This document shows, in pieces, positions 46,187-55,260 of a DNA stretch of 64,000 bases. Every line of letters starts with the position of its first letter. Position 1 is the first letter of the stretch. The DNA is taken from positions 1,991,001 to 2,055,000 of the forward strand of contig NZ_LT838813.1 of the NCBI RefSeq assembly GCF_900176595.1, written 5' to 3'. Source of the DNA: Aquiflexum balticum DSM 16537 (GTDB lineage: Bacteria > Bacteroidota > Bacteroidia > Cytophagales > Cyclobacteriaceae). The notes beneath the pieces were generated by a model. It was not told the origin of the DNA, searched no databases, and saw nothing but the letters and a program-made list of their open reading frames with translations. Made by a program: the position numbers and the translations under genes.

Positions 46187-47575
46187 ATGGCAATGAATTC
46201 AGATACTCAGGGTAGGGGTCAATTCGGCTCAAGTTTTGGCTTTATTATGGCTGCTGCCGGTTCTGCGGTAGGATTGGGTAATATTTGGAGGTTTCCATAC
46301 CTCACAGGACAAAATGGTGGAGGAGCCTTTGTTTTTGTCTATATTTTATGTGTGTTTTTAATAGGACTCCCACTTTTGTTGAATGAAATTTCTTTAGGAA
46401 GAATATCAGGCAAAAACCCGATAGGTGCCATTAGGGGAACGGGAGGAAATAAGTTTTGGCAACTAGCCGGTATTCTCTGCGTGTTGGTTTGTTTTTTTGT
46501 GTTGAGTTATTATTCAGTGATCGCGGGTTGGACACTAGGGTATATTTTCACGGAAGTAATTAATATCCCTGTTGATTTTGAAGAGTTTCAACAGACCCCG
46601 ATGTATATTATTCCTTTGACATTTGCCTTCATTTTGATGACCATAGGTATTGTTTTGGGAGGTGTATCAGGAGGGATTGAAAAGGCTGCAAAATTTTTGA
46701 TGCCTTTATTGCTGATCATCGTTTTATTTATAGCAGGTAGAAGTGTCACTTTGGAAGGTGCAGGTGCAGGGATTCAATATTATTTGAATCCTGATTTCTC
46801 TAAAATCAACTCCAAGGTTGTATTGCAGGCATTAGGACAGGCATTCTTTTCTATGTCTGTGGGATGGGGATTGATGATTACTTTTGGATCGTACCTTCCC
46901 AAAAATGGCAATATAGTATCCTCTTCAGGCTGGATAGCAGGTATGGATACAGTGGTGGCATTGATGGGGGGACTAATGGTGTTTCCTGCTTTGTTTGCAT
47001 TGCTACCGGGAAAAGATCCTGCAGCAGGGCCTGCATTGGTATTTGATGTTTTGCCAAGAGTCTTTGATGCAATGCCGGGTGGCAATATCATCGGTGGATT
47101 GTTTTTCCTATTGTTGATGGTAGCAGCCCTGACCTCCACTATTTCGATGTTGGAAGTTCCTGTTGCTTATATGATCGATGACAGAAAGTGGAGCAGAAAG
47201 AAGGCAGCATGGATAGTGGGGATTGCGGCAATGGCGCTTTCAATACCCTCCGCAATGTCTTCAATTGAAGGGAGTATTTTCAACAGCATGTCAATTTCAT
47301 TTTTAGGAAATACCAAAATCGGATTTTTTGATATCATGGATTTTACATTCGGAACTGTTGCAGTTGTTGTAATCTGTTTGATGTTGAGCTTATATACAGG
47401 ATGGGCCAAGAAGATTGGAGATTTTGCAGATGAGATTAGTTTGGGTTCTCCCGAGTTTAAAGGAACGGCAAGAAAAACATGGGTATTCTTTATAAAATGG
47501 GTTTGCCCGATTGTGATTGCCTTGGTATTGTTGGATCTTTTGGGAGTATTCGGGACGCCACAGGAAGGAGGTTGA
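46187..47575 (+). CDS. Sodium-dependent transporter, NSS/SNF family
   Basis: A membrane protein of 462 residues with about 11-12 helices. GSAVGLGNIWRFPYLTGQNGGGAFVFVY is the first-helix Na+/substrate site of neurotransmitter:sodium symporters. MSVGWGLMITFGSYLP forms a later core helix. Bacterial members take up amino acids such as tryptophan, leucine or tyrosine, and the substrate here cannot be assigned. It ends with a good terminator. Confidence 0.9.
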   Translation: MAMNSDTQGRGQFGSSFGFIMAAAGSAVGLGNIWRFPYLTGQNGGGAFVFVYILCVFLIGLPLLLNEISLGRISGKNPIGAIRGTGGNKFWQLAGILCVLVCFFVLSYYSVIAGWTLGYIFTEVINIPVDFEEFQQTPMYIIPLTFAFILMTIGIVLGGVSGGIEKAAKFLMPLLLIIVLFIAGRSVTLEGAGAGIQYYLNPDFSKINSKVVLQALGQAFFSMSVGWGLMITFGSYLPKNGNIVSSSGWIAGMDTVVALMGGLMVFPALFALLPGKDPAAGPALVFDVLPRVFDAMPGGNIIGGLFFLLLMVAALTSTISMLEVPVAYMIDDRKWSRKKAAWIVGIAAMALSIPSAMSSIEGSIFNSMSISFLGNTKIGFFDIMDFTFGTVAVVVICLMLSLYTGWAKKIGDFADEISLGSPEFKGTARKTWVFFIKWVCPIVIALVLLDLLGVFGTPQEGG

Positions 47576-47606
47576 TTAACATCATCCCATTCAATAAAAA
47601 AATTTT

Positions 47607-47634
47607 AAGGAGCTGAAAATAGCTCCTTTTTTTT
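47607..47634 (+). terminator. Rho-independent terminator of the NSS transporter gene
   Basis: AAGGAGCT pairs with AGCTCCTT around GAAAAT and is followed by a run of T, 31 bases after the transporter stop. Confidence 0.85.
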
Positions 47635-47699
47635 ATATATAGGTTTTTGTTTTTTAGATTAAAATCTGTGTACATTGCTTTCAGTAATTTATATGGTAA

Positions 47700-48071
47700 A
47701 TGAAAATACTTGTCGTAGATGATGATGCCATCAACAGGCTGATTCTCCAAAAGTTATTTGAAAGGGAGCGGCACATTGTTGTTACCGCAGAAAATGGTTT
47801 GGAGGCCCTGGCTATTTTAATTGAAGAGGATGATATCCATGTGGTAATCACTGATATCATGATGCCGGAAATGGACGGCATTGCATTACTCGCAGAAATT
47901 AAACTGAACGAGAAAATCAGTAAATTACCCATTATCGGATTTACTGCTGGGGATATAGATTATTTCAGAAGCATAACCCCTTTGTCATTTGACAGGCTTT
48001 TGCCCAAACCCATGAATTTCCATGAATTATATGCCATTACCAATCAATTTGTCCAAGAAAGGGCTAATTAA
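47700..48071 (+). CDS. Single-domain response regulator (CheY-like)
   Basis: A receiver domain of 123 residues with no output domain. The acidic pair is in VVDDDAIN (about 6-8), the phospho-acceptor is D52 (VITDIMMPEMDG), T82 is the switch residue and K103 is in PKP. It would accept phosphate from a histidine kinase and act by protein-protein contact. No kinase is in the window, so the partner is unknown. Confidence 0.88.
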   Translation: MKILVVDDDAINRLILQKLFERERHIVVTAENGLEALAILIEEDDIHVVITDIMMPEMDGIALLAEIKLNEKISKLPIIGFTAGDIDYFRSITPLSFDRLLPKPMNFHELYAITNQFVQERAN

Positions 48072-48170
48072 TCAGAGAAAAGGAGACTCTTGATTATTTT
48101 TTTTTAAATTCATGAGAATTTCTGAAGTAATGTTGTCGTTTTGGATTTGTCATACAGAAATTAAACCCAA

Positions 48171-48761
48171 ATGAAAAAAATCTCATTCTCCCTATTGTTT
48201 GTTTTATTTTCTCTGACTACTTATGGTCAGGAGTTTTCAATAGGCCCAAAAATAGGAGTATCCCAATCCAACATCACTTTATCAAACGAAGACTTTATTT
48301 CCGGAGATGATAGTTTTGGTTACCATGTTGGATTGTTTGTCAGAATGGGTGGGAATTCGATTTTTGTCCAACCCGAATTTTTATATACCAATACAGGAGG
48401 AACAATTATTCAAAAACAAGCGAATTCAGCTGATATTTTCATTGATGCCAGTTTTGATCGGGTGGATATCCCATTTATGTTTGGCTTTAAATTCGCACAG
48501 CTTTTCAGGATTCAGGCAGGGCCTATTGCGTCCATTTTGATTGATCATACCATTGAGGATTCAAATCAAAACCCCATAAATGTAGACTACAACAGTGCTA
48601 CTTTTGGATATCAGGCAGGATTAGGATTCGATGTGGGAAATTTTATTTTGGATTTCAAATATGAAAATTCTTTAGGTAAAATTTCAAATTCAACCAATGA
48701 CTTTGCTACGGACCAAAGACAAAATCAACTTATAATTTCTGCGGGATTTAGATTGTTTTGA
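48171..48761 (+). CDS. Outer-membrane beta-barrel protein, PorT-like
   Basis: A protein of 196 residues with a signal peptide (1-20, ending YGQE) and an eight-stranded-barrel-like pattern: EFSIGPKIGVSQSNI, SVGYHVGLFVRM-type aromatic strands, FMFGFKFAQLFRIQAGP, LIISAGFRLF at the end. The family includes PorT/outer-membrane proteins of Bacteroidota with varied or unknown roles. Apparently monocistronic. Confidence 0.75.
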   Translation: MKKISFSLLFVLFSLTTYGQEFSIGPKIGVSQSNITLSNEDFISGDDSFGYHVGLFVRMGGNSIFVQPEFLYTNTGGTIIQKQANSADIFIDASFDRVDIPFMFGFKFAQLFRIQAGPIASILIDHTIEDSNQNPINVDYNSATFGYQAGLGFDVGNFILDFKYENSLGKISNSTNDFATDQRQNQLIISAGFRLF

Positions 48762-48854
48762 GTTCAGAAAACAAGAAAAATCCCAGAGAGAATAGAATTA
48801 GTAAACCTCAATTGGGATTTTAAGAGAATATTACTTTTGATTTTTTTTCCCGGG

Positions 48855-51647
48855 TTATTTTATCTCAAATGAAATTTCGTCTTCCGCTGAATGGGTTTTT
48901 AGTACAACTTTATATTTTCCTCTCCCTAAAGCTCCATATTCCCATGAAGTATTTGTTACCCCTGATTGAGAATTCTGACTCCAGGATTTAATGATTTCAT
49001 TCTTTTCATTTTTGATTTCAATAGTGACATTTGAGGGATTTTTTAAATAATAGAGTATGCTTTGGCTTGGCTTATTGACCATTCCCTCCGACATGGCTGC
49101 TCTCCAAGGATTGTATCGTATTTCTGATACGCTCAAAGCCTGAATATCCTTACTGGGATTGTTCAATATTTTGTATAGAGGTTTCAAATCCACGATAAAT
49201 ACACTCCGTCCATGCGTAGCAACTACCAATTCCTTTTCTCTTTTTTGGATTGTCATATCATAAATGGCGACGTTTGGTATTGAGCCTTGCATGAGATCGT
49301 ATTTTCCGCCCTGATCTGTGGAAACATAAAGTCCATGATCTGTACCCAAAAAGAGAAGTGAAGGGTTTGTTGGATCTTCTTTGATCACATTTACAGCCTC
49401 CTTGGGTAGATTGGATGCGATTGAAGTCCAGGTTTTCCCATAGTCGGTACTTTTGTATACAAAAGGAGTAAACTCATCAAATCTATATCCAGTCAAGGTT
49501 ACATATACCAAACCTTCCTGATGTTGTGAAGGGGTCACACTGCTGATCCATCGGTCAGTCGGTAGTCCCTTGCTGATATCTGTCCAGGACACTCCATGGT
49601 CTCGGGTAATCCATAGATTGCCATCATCGGAACCTGCATATAAAGTTCCAAATTCAAAAGGTGATTCTTCCAAAACAGAAAGTGTGGCAAATGGGACATT
49701 TCCGCTTTTTTGGTTTTTAGTCAGGTCAGGAGAAATGGTTTCCCATGTATCTCCCCTGTCCAGACTTCTATACACATATTGGGAACCCATATAGAAAATA
49801 TCCTGATTGTGTTTGCTCAATATGGCCGGGGTTCTCCAATTCCATCTATTTGGGGCTCTTCCTATATCGTGAGAAGGAGTCACCGATTTTCTTTCTTGGG
49901 TAGACGTATTAACCCTGAAATAATTCCCAAATTGAAAACCTGTATAAACGATATCGTTGTTTCTGGTATCTACCGCTACTACCATGCCGTCCCCACCCAT
50001 TAAGGAAGTCCAAGTATCTTCGGGTTTATTGGTGGATTTGCCATACCAAACCCCGTTGTCCTGCATACCTCCATAGACATTGTAGGGTGTCTTTTCATCA
50101 ACCATTACTGAATAGAATTGGCTGATAGTTAGTTGATCATTCAAATGGGTCCACCTTTCCCCACTTCCAAAGGAGCTATATAAACCCCCATCTGTGCCCA
50201 ATAACAGGTGCTTTGAATCTTTGGGATTGATCCACAGTGCCTGATGATCAGAGTGAACATTCCCCACAGTGTCTGTTCTGGCAAAAGTCCTACCGCCATC
50301 TCTTGAAACGAGCAAAGGCACACCTAAAATAAATACCTCTTCTTCGCTTGCTGTGCCAACCCTAATTTCACCAAAATAATATCCATAAGTATTATAGACT
50401 CTTGCCAAGTTGGTTTCATTAGCTTTTTCCCAGGTTTTACCGGCATCATCTGACCGGTAAACCTCCGCTCCAATTACGGAAGTATTGAATAAGGAGGCAT
50501 TGGCATCCTGTCCTGATCCATTATAATTGGCTATCTGTAAAGGTGTGATTCTTCCCGTTCTAATCAGTCTTTTTACAGATTCGGCATCATATTTTGCCGA
50601 AAATCTGTTACTTCTCAGAAATTTATTCAACTTATCATTTTCAATATTTTCAACGTCCTTAGGAGAGAAGGTCTTAAAGCTCTCGAAAGTCAATTCACCT
50701 TCTTTTGGCTGCTGCGGTTGTCTGCCTTCCCTGCTTTCAGATTTTTGGTTGTCTAGAAGCGCAAAGACCACATTGGGATTGCTTATACTGAAATCAAATC
50801 CAATCCTTCCTACAAATTCATCCTGAGGGAAGCCATTTCCCACTTTCACCCAAGTATTTCCACCATCTTCAGAACGCCAAATAGCTGAGCCTTTTCCGTT
50901 TCCGACAAAATCATGTGATTGTCTGAAACGTTCCCAAGATGCAGCTAACAATATGTCAGGATTCAATGGGTGGACTTTGATGTCAATGATTCCGGTATTG
51001 TCATTTATACTTAAGGTTTTTTTCCATGATTTTCCACCATCTGTAGTTTTGTAAAGACCTCTTTCTTCATTTTTAGAATAAAGGGCTCCCATCGAACCTA
51101 CCCAAACGATGTCGGGATTTGTTGGGTGGATCTGTATCTGACCTATATGTTGGGAATGGGGCAAACCCATAAATTCCCAAGTCGTGCCACCATCAGTTGA
51201 CTTGTACACCCCTGACCCGGCATAGGTAGATCTACTGGAATTGTTCTCTCCTGTACCTATCCAAATGATATTGTTGTTTGAAGCAGACAGGGCCATATCC
51301 CCAATACCCAAAGCTCCCTGATGATCAAAAATCGGAGTAAATGACTGCCCGTTATCTGAGGTTTTCCAAACACCCCCTGAAGCAGCGGCAATATAATATG
51401 TCTTATAGTCGTTGGTCACTTCTATATCAACCACCCTGCCACTCATATTTGTGGGGCCAATGTTTCTGGCCGGATAGTTTTTAAAAGGCGAATCAGAAAG
51501 CATTTCCTGATGTTTTTTTACTGCCTCCTGCAATTCTTTGGTGCTAGTTGGGCTGATCTGTTGACCTTCCGAAGGAATGACTTCCAAGCTCAAAATCATA
51601 GTGAGGAGCCACGTGCAGATAAAATATAAGTTTTTGTGCATAAACAT
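48855..51647 (-). CDS. VPS10/sortilin-type BNR beta-propeller protein
   Basis: A large secreted protein of 930 residues with a signal peptide (about 1-28). Many BNR/Asp-box repeats (S-x-D-x-G-x-T-W, e.g. KSTDGGTTWEF, RSEDGGNTWVK, KTTDGGKSW) form a multi-bladed propeller like sortilin/VPS10 proteins, which bind or cleave ligands in several lineages. A C-terminal beta-sandwich follows (about 840-930). Bacteroidota versions are often annotated as glycosyl hydrolase or sortilin-like, without proven activity. No SusCD pair is adjacent. Confidence 0.8.
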   Translation of the reverse strand: MFMHKNLYFICTWLLTMILSLEVIPSEGQQISPTSTKELQEAVKKHQEMLSDSPFKNYPARNIGPTNMSGRVVDIEVTNDYKTYYIAAASGGVWKTSDNGQSFTPIFDHQGALGIGDMALSASNNNIIWIGTGENNSSRSTYAGSGVYKSTDGGTTWEFMGLPHSQHIGQIQIHPTNPDIVWVGSMGALYSKNEERGLYKTTDGGKSWKKTLSINDNTGIIDIKVHPLNPDILLAASWERFRQSHDFVGNGKGSAIWRSEDGGNTWVKVGNGFPQDEFVGRIGFDFSISNPNVVFALLDNQKSESREGRQPQQPKEGELTFESFKTFSPKDVENIENDKLNKFLRSNRFSAKYDAESVKRLIRTGRITPLQIANYNGSGQDANASLFNTSVIGAEVYRSDDAGKTWEKANETNLARVYNTYGYYFGEIRVGTASEEEVFILGVPLLVSRDGGRTFARTDTVGNVHSDHQALWINPKDSKHLLLGTDGGLYSSFGSGERWTHLNDQLTISQFYSVMVDEKTPYNVYGGMQDNGVWYGKSTNKPEDTWTSLMGGDGMVVAVDTRNNDIVYTGFQFGNYFRVNTSTQERKSVTPSHDIGRAPNRWNWRTPAILSKHNQDIFYMGSQYVYRSLDRGDTWETISPDLTKNQKSGNVPFATLSVLEESPFEFGTLYAGSDDGNLWITRDHGVSWTDISKGLPTDRWISSVTPSQHQEGLVYVTLTGYRFDEFTPFVYKSTDYGKTWTSIASNLPKEAVNVIKEDPTNPSLLFLGTDHGLYVSTDQGGKYDLMQGSIPNVAIYDMTIQKREKELVVATHGRSVFIVDLKPLYKILNNPSKDIQALSVSEIRYNPWRAAMSEGMVNKPSQSILYYLKNPSNVTIEIKNEKNEIIKSWSQNSQSGVTNTSWEYGALGRGKYKVVLKTHSAEDEISFEIK

Positions 51648-51833
51648 AACTTGATTGGTCTACCAATATAAAAAAAGTAAGCTTATTCTATTGTAAAAAA
51701 AGTGCAAACTGAATCCTATCAGGATGATCGGATTTTAGATGGAATCAATCTGGGTCCAATGATCAGAATATTTGCCTATAATGGAATTTATCAACTCCAA
51801 TTTCTATATTTGTTTGTATTAATCTTTATCAAA

Positions 51834-52121
51834 ATGAAAAAATACCTAAAGTACACCAAGAATTTCTATTTTCTTTTTACTCTTTTTTTTGTGATATGGA
51901 TGGTATTTATAGATTCGAATGATATCCTGACGCAATATAAACTCAAGGCTAAACTGAATGAACTGGAAAGACAAAAAGAGTTTTATCTTGAAAGAAAAGA
52001 AAAAATTCAAGCTGACAGGAAGGAATTGATGAGTAATAATGAACTCTTGGAGAAGTTTGCCCGTGAAAGGTATTTGATGAAAAGAAAAAACGAGGATTTA
52101 TATGTTGTTGTTGAAGAATAG
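51834..52121 (+). CDS. FtsB/DivIC-family septum formation protein
   Basis: A protein of 95 residues: one membrane helix (about 11-30), then a coiled coil (KAKLNELERQKEFYLERKEKIQADRKEL) and LEKFARERYLMKRKNEDLYVV, the classic FtsB/DivIC signature. It links division proteins at the septum. The ATG at 51834 is preferred; an upstream frame extension is poorly supported. Its end overlaps the next gene by 20 bases. Confidence 0.85.
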   Translation: MKKYLKYTKNFYFLFTLFFVIWMVFIDSNDILTQYKLKAKLNELERQKEFYLERKEKIQADRKELMSNNELLEKFARERYLMKRKNEDLYVVVEE

Positions 52122-52656
52122 GGCAATATTTATTGCAACCGTAGTGATTTTCTACTTTGTAACTTTTTCAGTAAATGCCCAAAGAAATATAAATGTAGAA
52201 GAAAAGCCACCCTTATCTGAAAGGATGTTTTTTGGGGGCAATTTTGCCATGCAGTTTGGAACAATCACTTTCATTGATGTTTCCCCATTGGCAGGTGTGA
52301 TGATTACTGACCGCTTTTCATCTGGATTGGGGATCACCTATCAGTATTTTAAAGATAACAGGTTTATTGGAGGGGAGAATAATATTTACGGGGGAAGGAT
52401 TTTTTCAAGATATAACGTTTTACCAAATGTTTTTCTCCATGCAGAGTATGAATCGCTGAATCTTGATTTATTCAATCCCCTTCGCGAAACATTTGAACGT
52501 TCTTGGGTACCCGGACTGTTTGTTGGGGGAGGTTACTTTGCTCCTTTTGGAAATAGGGGAGGAGCTAATTTCACATTTTTGTATAATTTGATGTATGACA
52601 ATGTAAGGTCACCTTACAATCAGCCCTATGTGATTCGAGTAGGTTTCATGCTTTAA
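52102..52656 (+). CDS. Outer-membrane barrel-like protein of unknown function
   Basis: A protein of 184 residues with a signal peptide (1-26, ending VNAQ). The mature part shows barrel-like strands (FGGNFAMQFG, GIYGGRIFSRYNVLPN, FAPFGNRGGANFTFLYNLMY). I do not recognise the family by name. It overlaps the FtsB/DivIC gene by 20 bases, so the two genes are probably translationally coupled, which is a notable pairing for an envelope protein. Confidence 0.65.
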   Translation: MLLLKNRAIFIATVVIFYFVTFSVNAQRNINVEEKPPLSERMFFGGNFAMQFGTITFIDVSPLAGVMITDRFSSGLGITYQYFKDNRFIGGENNIYGGRIFSRYNVLPNVFLHAEYESLNLDLFNPLRETFERSWVPGLFVGGGYFAPFGNRGGANFTFLYNLMYDNVRSPYNQPYVIRVGFML

Positions 52657-52675
52657 CCCTCTTTCAAAAAAAAAT

Positions 52676-53509
52676 ATGTCCTCATTTATAAAAAAATTAA
52701 GTCAATCCCATCGAGATTGTCCTGAGTGCCCGTCTCCTAAATTGATTCATGCATTTTTTGAAAGTACTTTAGGCTTGCTTTTTCCTGATTTCGCATCAGA
52801 ATTACTCAAGGAAGAGGATCAGATAGCTGAAAAAATTGAGGAGCTCAAGCACAAACTTTCCAGAATCCTGATCAGAAATAAACATCTTCATGAAGGTGAG
52901 GGTGCAGAAATCGCTTCATTGTTTTTCGAGGATTTGGAAAATGTATATGATTTATTACAGCAAGATGTGGAAGCTATCTATGACGGTGATCCTGCTGCCA
53001 AATCAAAAACTGAAATCATCAGATGTTATCCCGGATTCTATGCCGTCGCTGCTTATAGGATTGCACATTCACTGCATAGGTTAGGTGTATCCCTGATTCC
53101 AAGGATGATCACTGAATATTCCCACAGTAGGACAGGAGTGGATATTCATCCGGGAGCAAAGATCGGAGAGAGATTTTGTATAGACCACGCTACTGGAATT
53201 GTGATTGGAGAGACAACCGTCATTGGAAACTGCGTAAAAATTTATCAAGGCGTTACTTTGGGTGCCTTGAGTGTGGATAAAGATGATGCGGATAAAAAGA
53301 GGCATCCTACCATTGAAGATTATGTAGTCATCTATGCAGGAGCTACCATATTAGGTGGAGATACGGTCATTGGACACCATTCAGTCATAGGTGGCAATGT
53401 TTGGATCACCAAAAGTGTACCTCCCCATAGCAAGATTTATTATCAGGCAAAAATGTACAATCCCAGCTCCAATGAAACTGATACCTATATTATAAAAAGT
53501 CAAGGATGA
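52676..53509 (+). CDS. cysE: Serine O-acetyltransferase
   Basis: Makes O-acetylserine, 277 residues. An N-terminal alpha-helical part (to about 140) precedes the left-handed beta-helix with DIHPGAKIGERFCIDHATGIVIGE and the GNVWITKSVPPHSKIYYQ end. Catalytic His and Asp are in the HSRTGVDIHPG and DHATG segments. It is coupled to cysM by an ATGA overlap, so the two steps of cysteine synthesis are co-expressed. Confidence 0.9.
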   Translation: MSSFIKKLSQSHRDCPECPSPKLIHAFFESTLGLLFPDFASELLKEEDQIAEKIEELKHKLSRILIRNKHLHEGEGAEIASLFFEDLENVYDLLQQDVEAIYDGDPAAKSKTEIIRCYPGFYAVAAYRIAHSLHRLGVSLIPRMITEYSHSRTGVDIHPGAKIGERFCIDHATGIVIGETTVIGNCVKIYQGVTLGALSVDKDDADKKRHPTIEDYVVIYAGATILGGDTVIGHHSVIGGNVWITKSVPPHSKIYYQAKMYNPSSNETDTYIIKSQG

Positions 53510-54384
53510 AACTGGTTGATTTAATAGGCAATACGCCTCTGGTAGAACTCAATCATATACCTACCAATCCAAAGGTTAAGATTTTTTGTAAACTAGAAGG
53601 CCAGAATCCAGGTGGCTCGGTTAAGGACAGGGCAGCCTTTAATATGATCAAAAGTGCGCTGGAAAGAGGGGATGTTAAACCCGGAGATAAATTGGTAGAG
53701 GCAACAAGTGGTAATACAGGAATAGCTTTGGCCATGGTAGCTAATGTACTTGGTCTAAACATGACTTTGATAATGCCCGACAATTCTACCAAAGAAAGAG
53801 TATTATCAATGGAGGCCTATGGAGCTAAGGTAATTTTGACTCCTGCAGAAAAAACCATTGAATATTCCAGGGTATTGGCAGAGCAAATGAAAAATGAGCA
53901 GGATTACTTTATGTTGGATCAGTTTGCCAATCCTGACAATTATATGGCACATTATTACAGTACTGGTCCCGAAATCTGGAAAGATACCCAGGGTCAGGTA
54001 ACTCATTTTGTATCTGCTATGGGTACAACAGGGACTATTATGGGTGTTTCTAAATATTTGAAAGAAAAAAATCCTGAAATTCAGATTGTGGGAACCCAGC
54101 CTACTGAGGGTTCCAGTATACCGGGAATCAGAAGGTGGTCTCCGGAATTTTTACCCAAAATTTTTGATCCCAAAAGAGTAGATCAAGTGATCGATGTCAG
54201 TCAGGATGAGGCTACCAAAATGACACGCAGGATGGCTAAAGAAGAGGGGATTCTGGCTGGGATGAGTAGTGGCGGAGCCTTGTCTGCTGCTTTGAAACTT
54301 TCCGAAGAATTAGATGCAGGATTGATTGTCTGCATCACCTGTGATAGGGGAGATCGCTATTTAAGTTCAGATCTTTTTGGATAA
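53506..54384 (+). CDS. cysM: Cysteine synthase, CysM-like
   Basis: A PLP enzyme of 292 residues that makes cysteine from O-acetylserine and sulfide or thiosulfate. The PLP lysine is in GGSVKDRAAF, and SGNTGIALAMVANV and GTTGTIMGVSKYL are phosphate- and substrate-binding loops. It starts within the cysE stop. Whether it is CysK- or CysM-specific cannot be decided by eye, but the short length favours CysM. Confidence 0.9.
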   Translation: MKLVDLIGNTPLVELNHIPTNPKVKIFCKLEGQNPGGSVKDRAAFNMIKSALERGDVKPGDKLVEATSGNTGIALAMVANVLGLNMTLIMPDNSTKERVLSMEAYGAKVILTPAEKTIEYSRVLAEQMKNEQDYFMLDQFANPDNYMAHYYSTGPEIWKDTQGQVTHFVSAMGTTGTIMGVSKYLKEKNPEIQIVGTQPTEGSSIPGIRRWSPEFLPKIFDPKRVDQVIDVSQDEATKMTRRMAKEEGILAGMSSGGALSAALKLSEELDAGLIVCITCDRGDRYLSSDLFG

Positions 54385-54414
54385 AAAAATCCCGGAAGAT
54401 AAGTCCCCCGGGAT
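54383..54414 (-). terminator. Terminator between cysM and the DUF4397 gene
   Basis: ATCCCGG pairs with CCGGGAT around 12 bases. On the minus strand it is followed by seven T (54389-54383), so it fits best as terminator for the lipoprotein gene. It overlaps the region just after the cysM stop and may serve both. Confidence 0.7.
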
Positions 54415-54440
54415 AACGACAAAATAGTGGGTATTTACCC

Positions 54441-55163
54441 TCAAAATTTAATATAATTTGTAATGAGTTGTAAACTGAGGTTGTTGTTTCCATTTGCAGG
54501 ATCCGAGAAACCTCTTACTACCAAAGTATACACCTTGTTTCCACTGATTTCAATATCATTTACTGTCAGTAATGTTTCACCCGATTCTTTGGATTTGAGG
54601 GTTACTTGTATTTCGCCCTTATCGAGGGCCTCAAAATCTGTAATTTCCAGGTATTCGTTTTTTTCACCAAAAAGAAAGTTATTTTCATTGATAATGACCT
54701 CTATATCATCTGTATCAGGAGAAAGGTGGGCCAACCTTATTTGAGCTTGTTCAGAATCAGGTTCTTCCCAGATGTCTTCGACCTTTATTGCATCTAATTC
54801 CGCTGCTTTGTTGACCAAAAACATGGAATAGACTTTGTCCTGTTCCAAGGTAAATTCAGTTTCCAATAAAGTGTTGGCGGCATTATATGGGTTGAAGCGT
54901 AACTTTCGGTCACCGACATAGAAAGGACTATATGGGAAAGTAGCGCTGTACTCCAATGGATTATTGTTGATTCTTGAAGCTTCTGTATAGATGTCCAAAG
55001 CTGGTGCATCCGGTGAAGCATGGTAAATAGAAAGGAATGCTGAAGGAGGAATTGGCTGTCCTTCAAAATTATCAAGGCAAGATGTCCCAAATAAAACTGA
55101 TGAAAGAGTAAGCGCTAATCCTAATGCTTTCCCCCAATTCCTGTTATTTTTTCCGGTATTCAT
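54441..55163 (-). CDS. DUF4397 lipoprotein
   Basis: A protein of 240 residues with a lipobox (LFGTSC, Cys at residue 29), so likely surface- or outer-membrane-anchored. The DUF4397 features are readable: FLSIYHASPDAPALDIY near 42-58 and RLAHLSPDTDDIEVII near 142-157. Its function is unknown. It converges with cysM and has a terminator between. Confidence 0.8.
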   Translation of the reverse strand: MNTGKNNRNWGKALGLALTLSSVLFGTSCLDNFEGQPIPPSAFLSIYHASPDAPALDIYTEASRINNNPLEYSATFPYSPFYVGDRKLRFNPYNAANTLLETEFTLEQDKVYSMFLVNKAAELDAIKVEDIWEEPDSEQAQIRLAHLSPDTDDIEVIINENNFLFGEKNEYLEITDFEALDKGEIQVTLKSKESGETLLTVNDIEISGNKVYTLVVRGFSDPANGNNNLSLQLITNYIKF

Positions 55164-55226
55164 AAATAGTTTTGGTTTAGTTTATAAGACCAAGACGCAA
55201 CTATTTCCATAAACGCTACAATAATT

Positions 55227-55251
55227 AAAAAAAAACCGGAAAATTTTCCGG
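55227..55251 (-). terminator. Rho-independent terminator of the Gfo/Idh gene
   Basis: CCGGAAAATTTTCCGG (55236-55251) is a perfect palindrome. On the minus strand it is followed by nine T. It starts 10 bases after the stop of the 55.3-kb oxidoreductase gene. Confidence 0.8.
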
Positions 55252-55260
55252 GGATAGGGT

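Noticed and set aside
51654..51667. Palindrome ATTGGT-CT-ACCAAT just upstream of the VPS10/BNR gene
   Set aside because: A single short palindrome with no second copy in the window. It might be a regulator site, but it cannot be supported.
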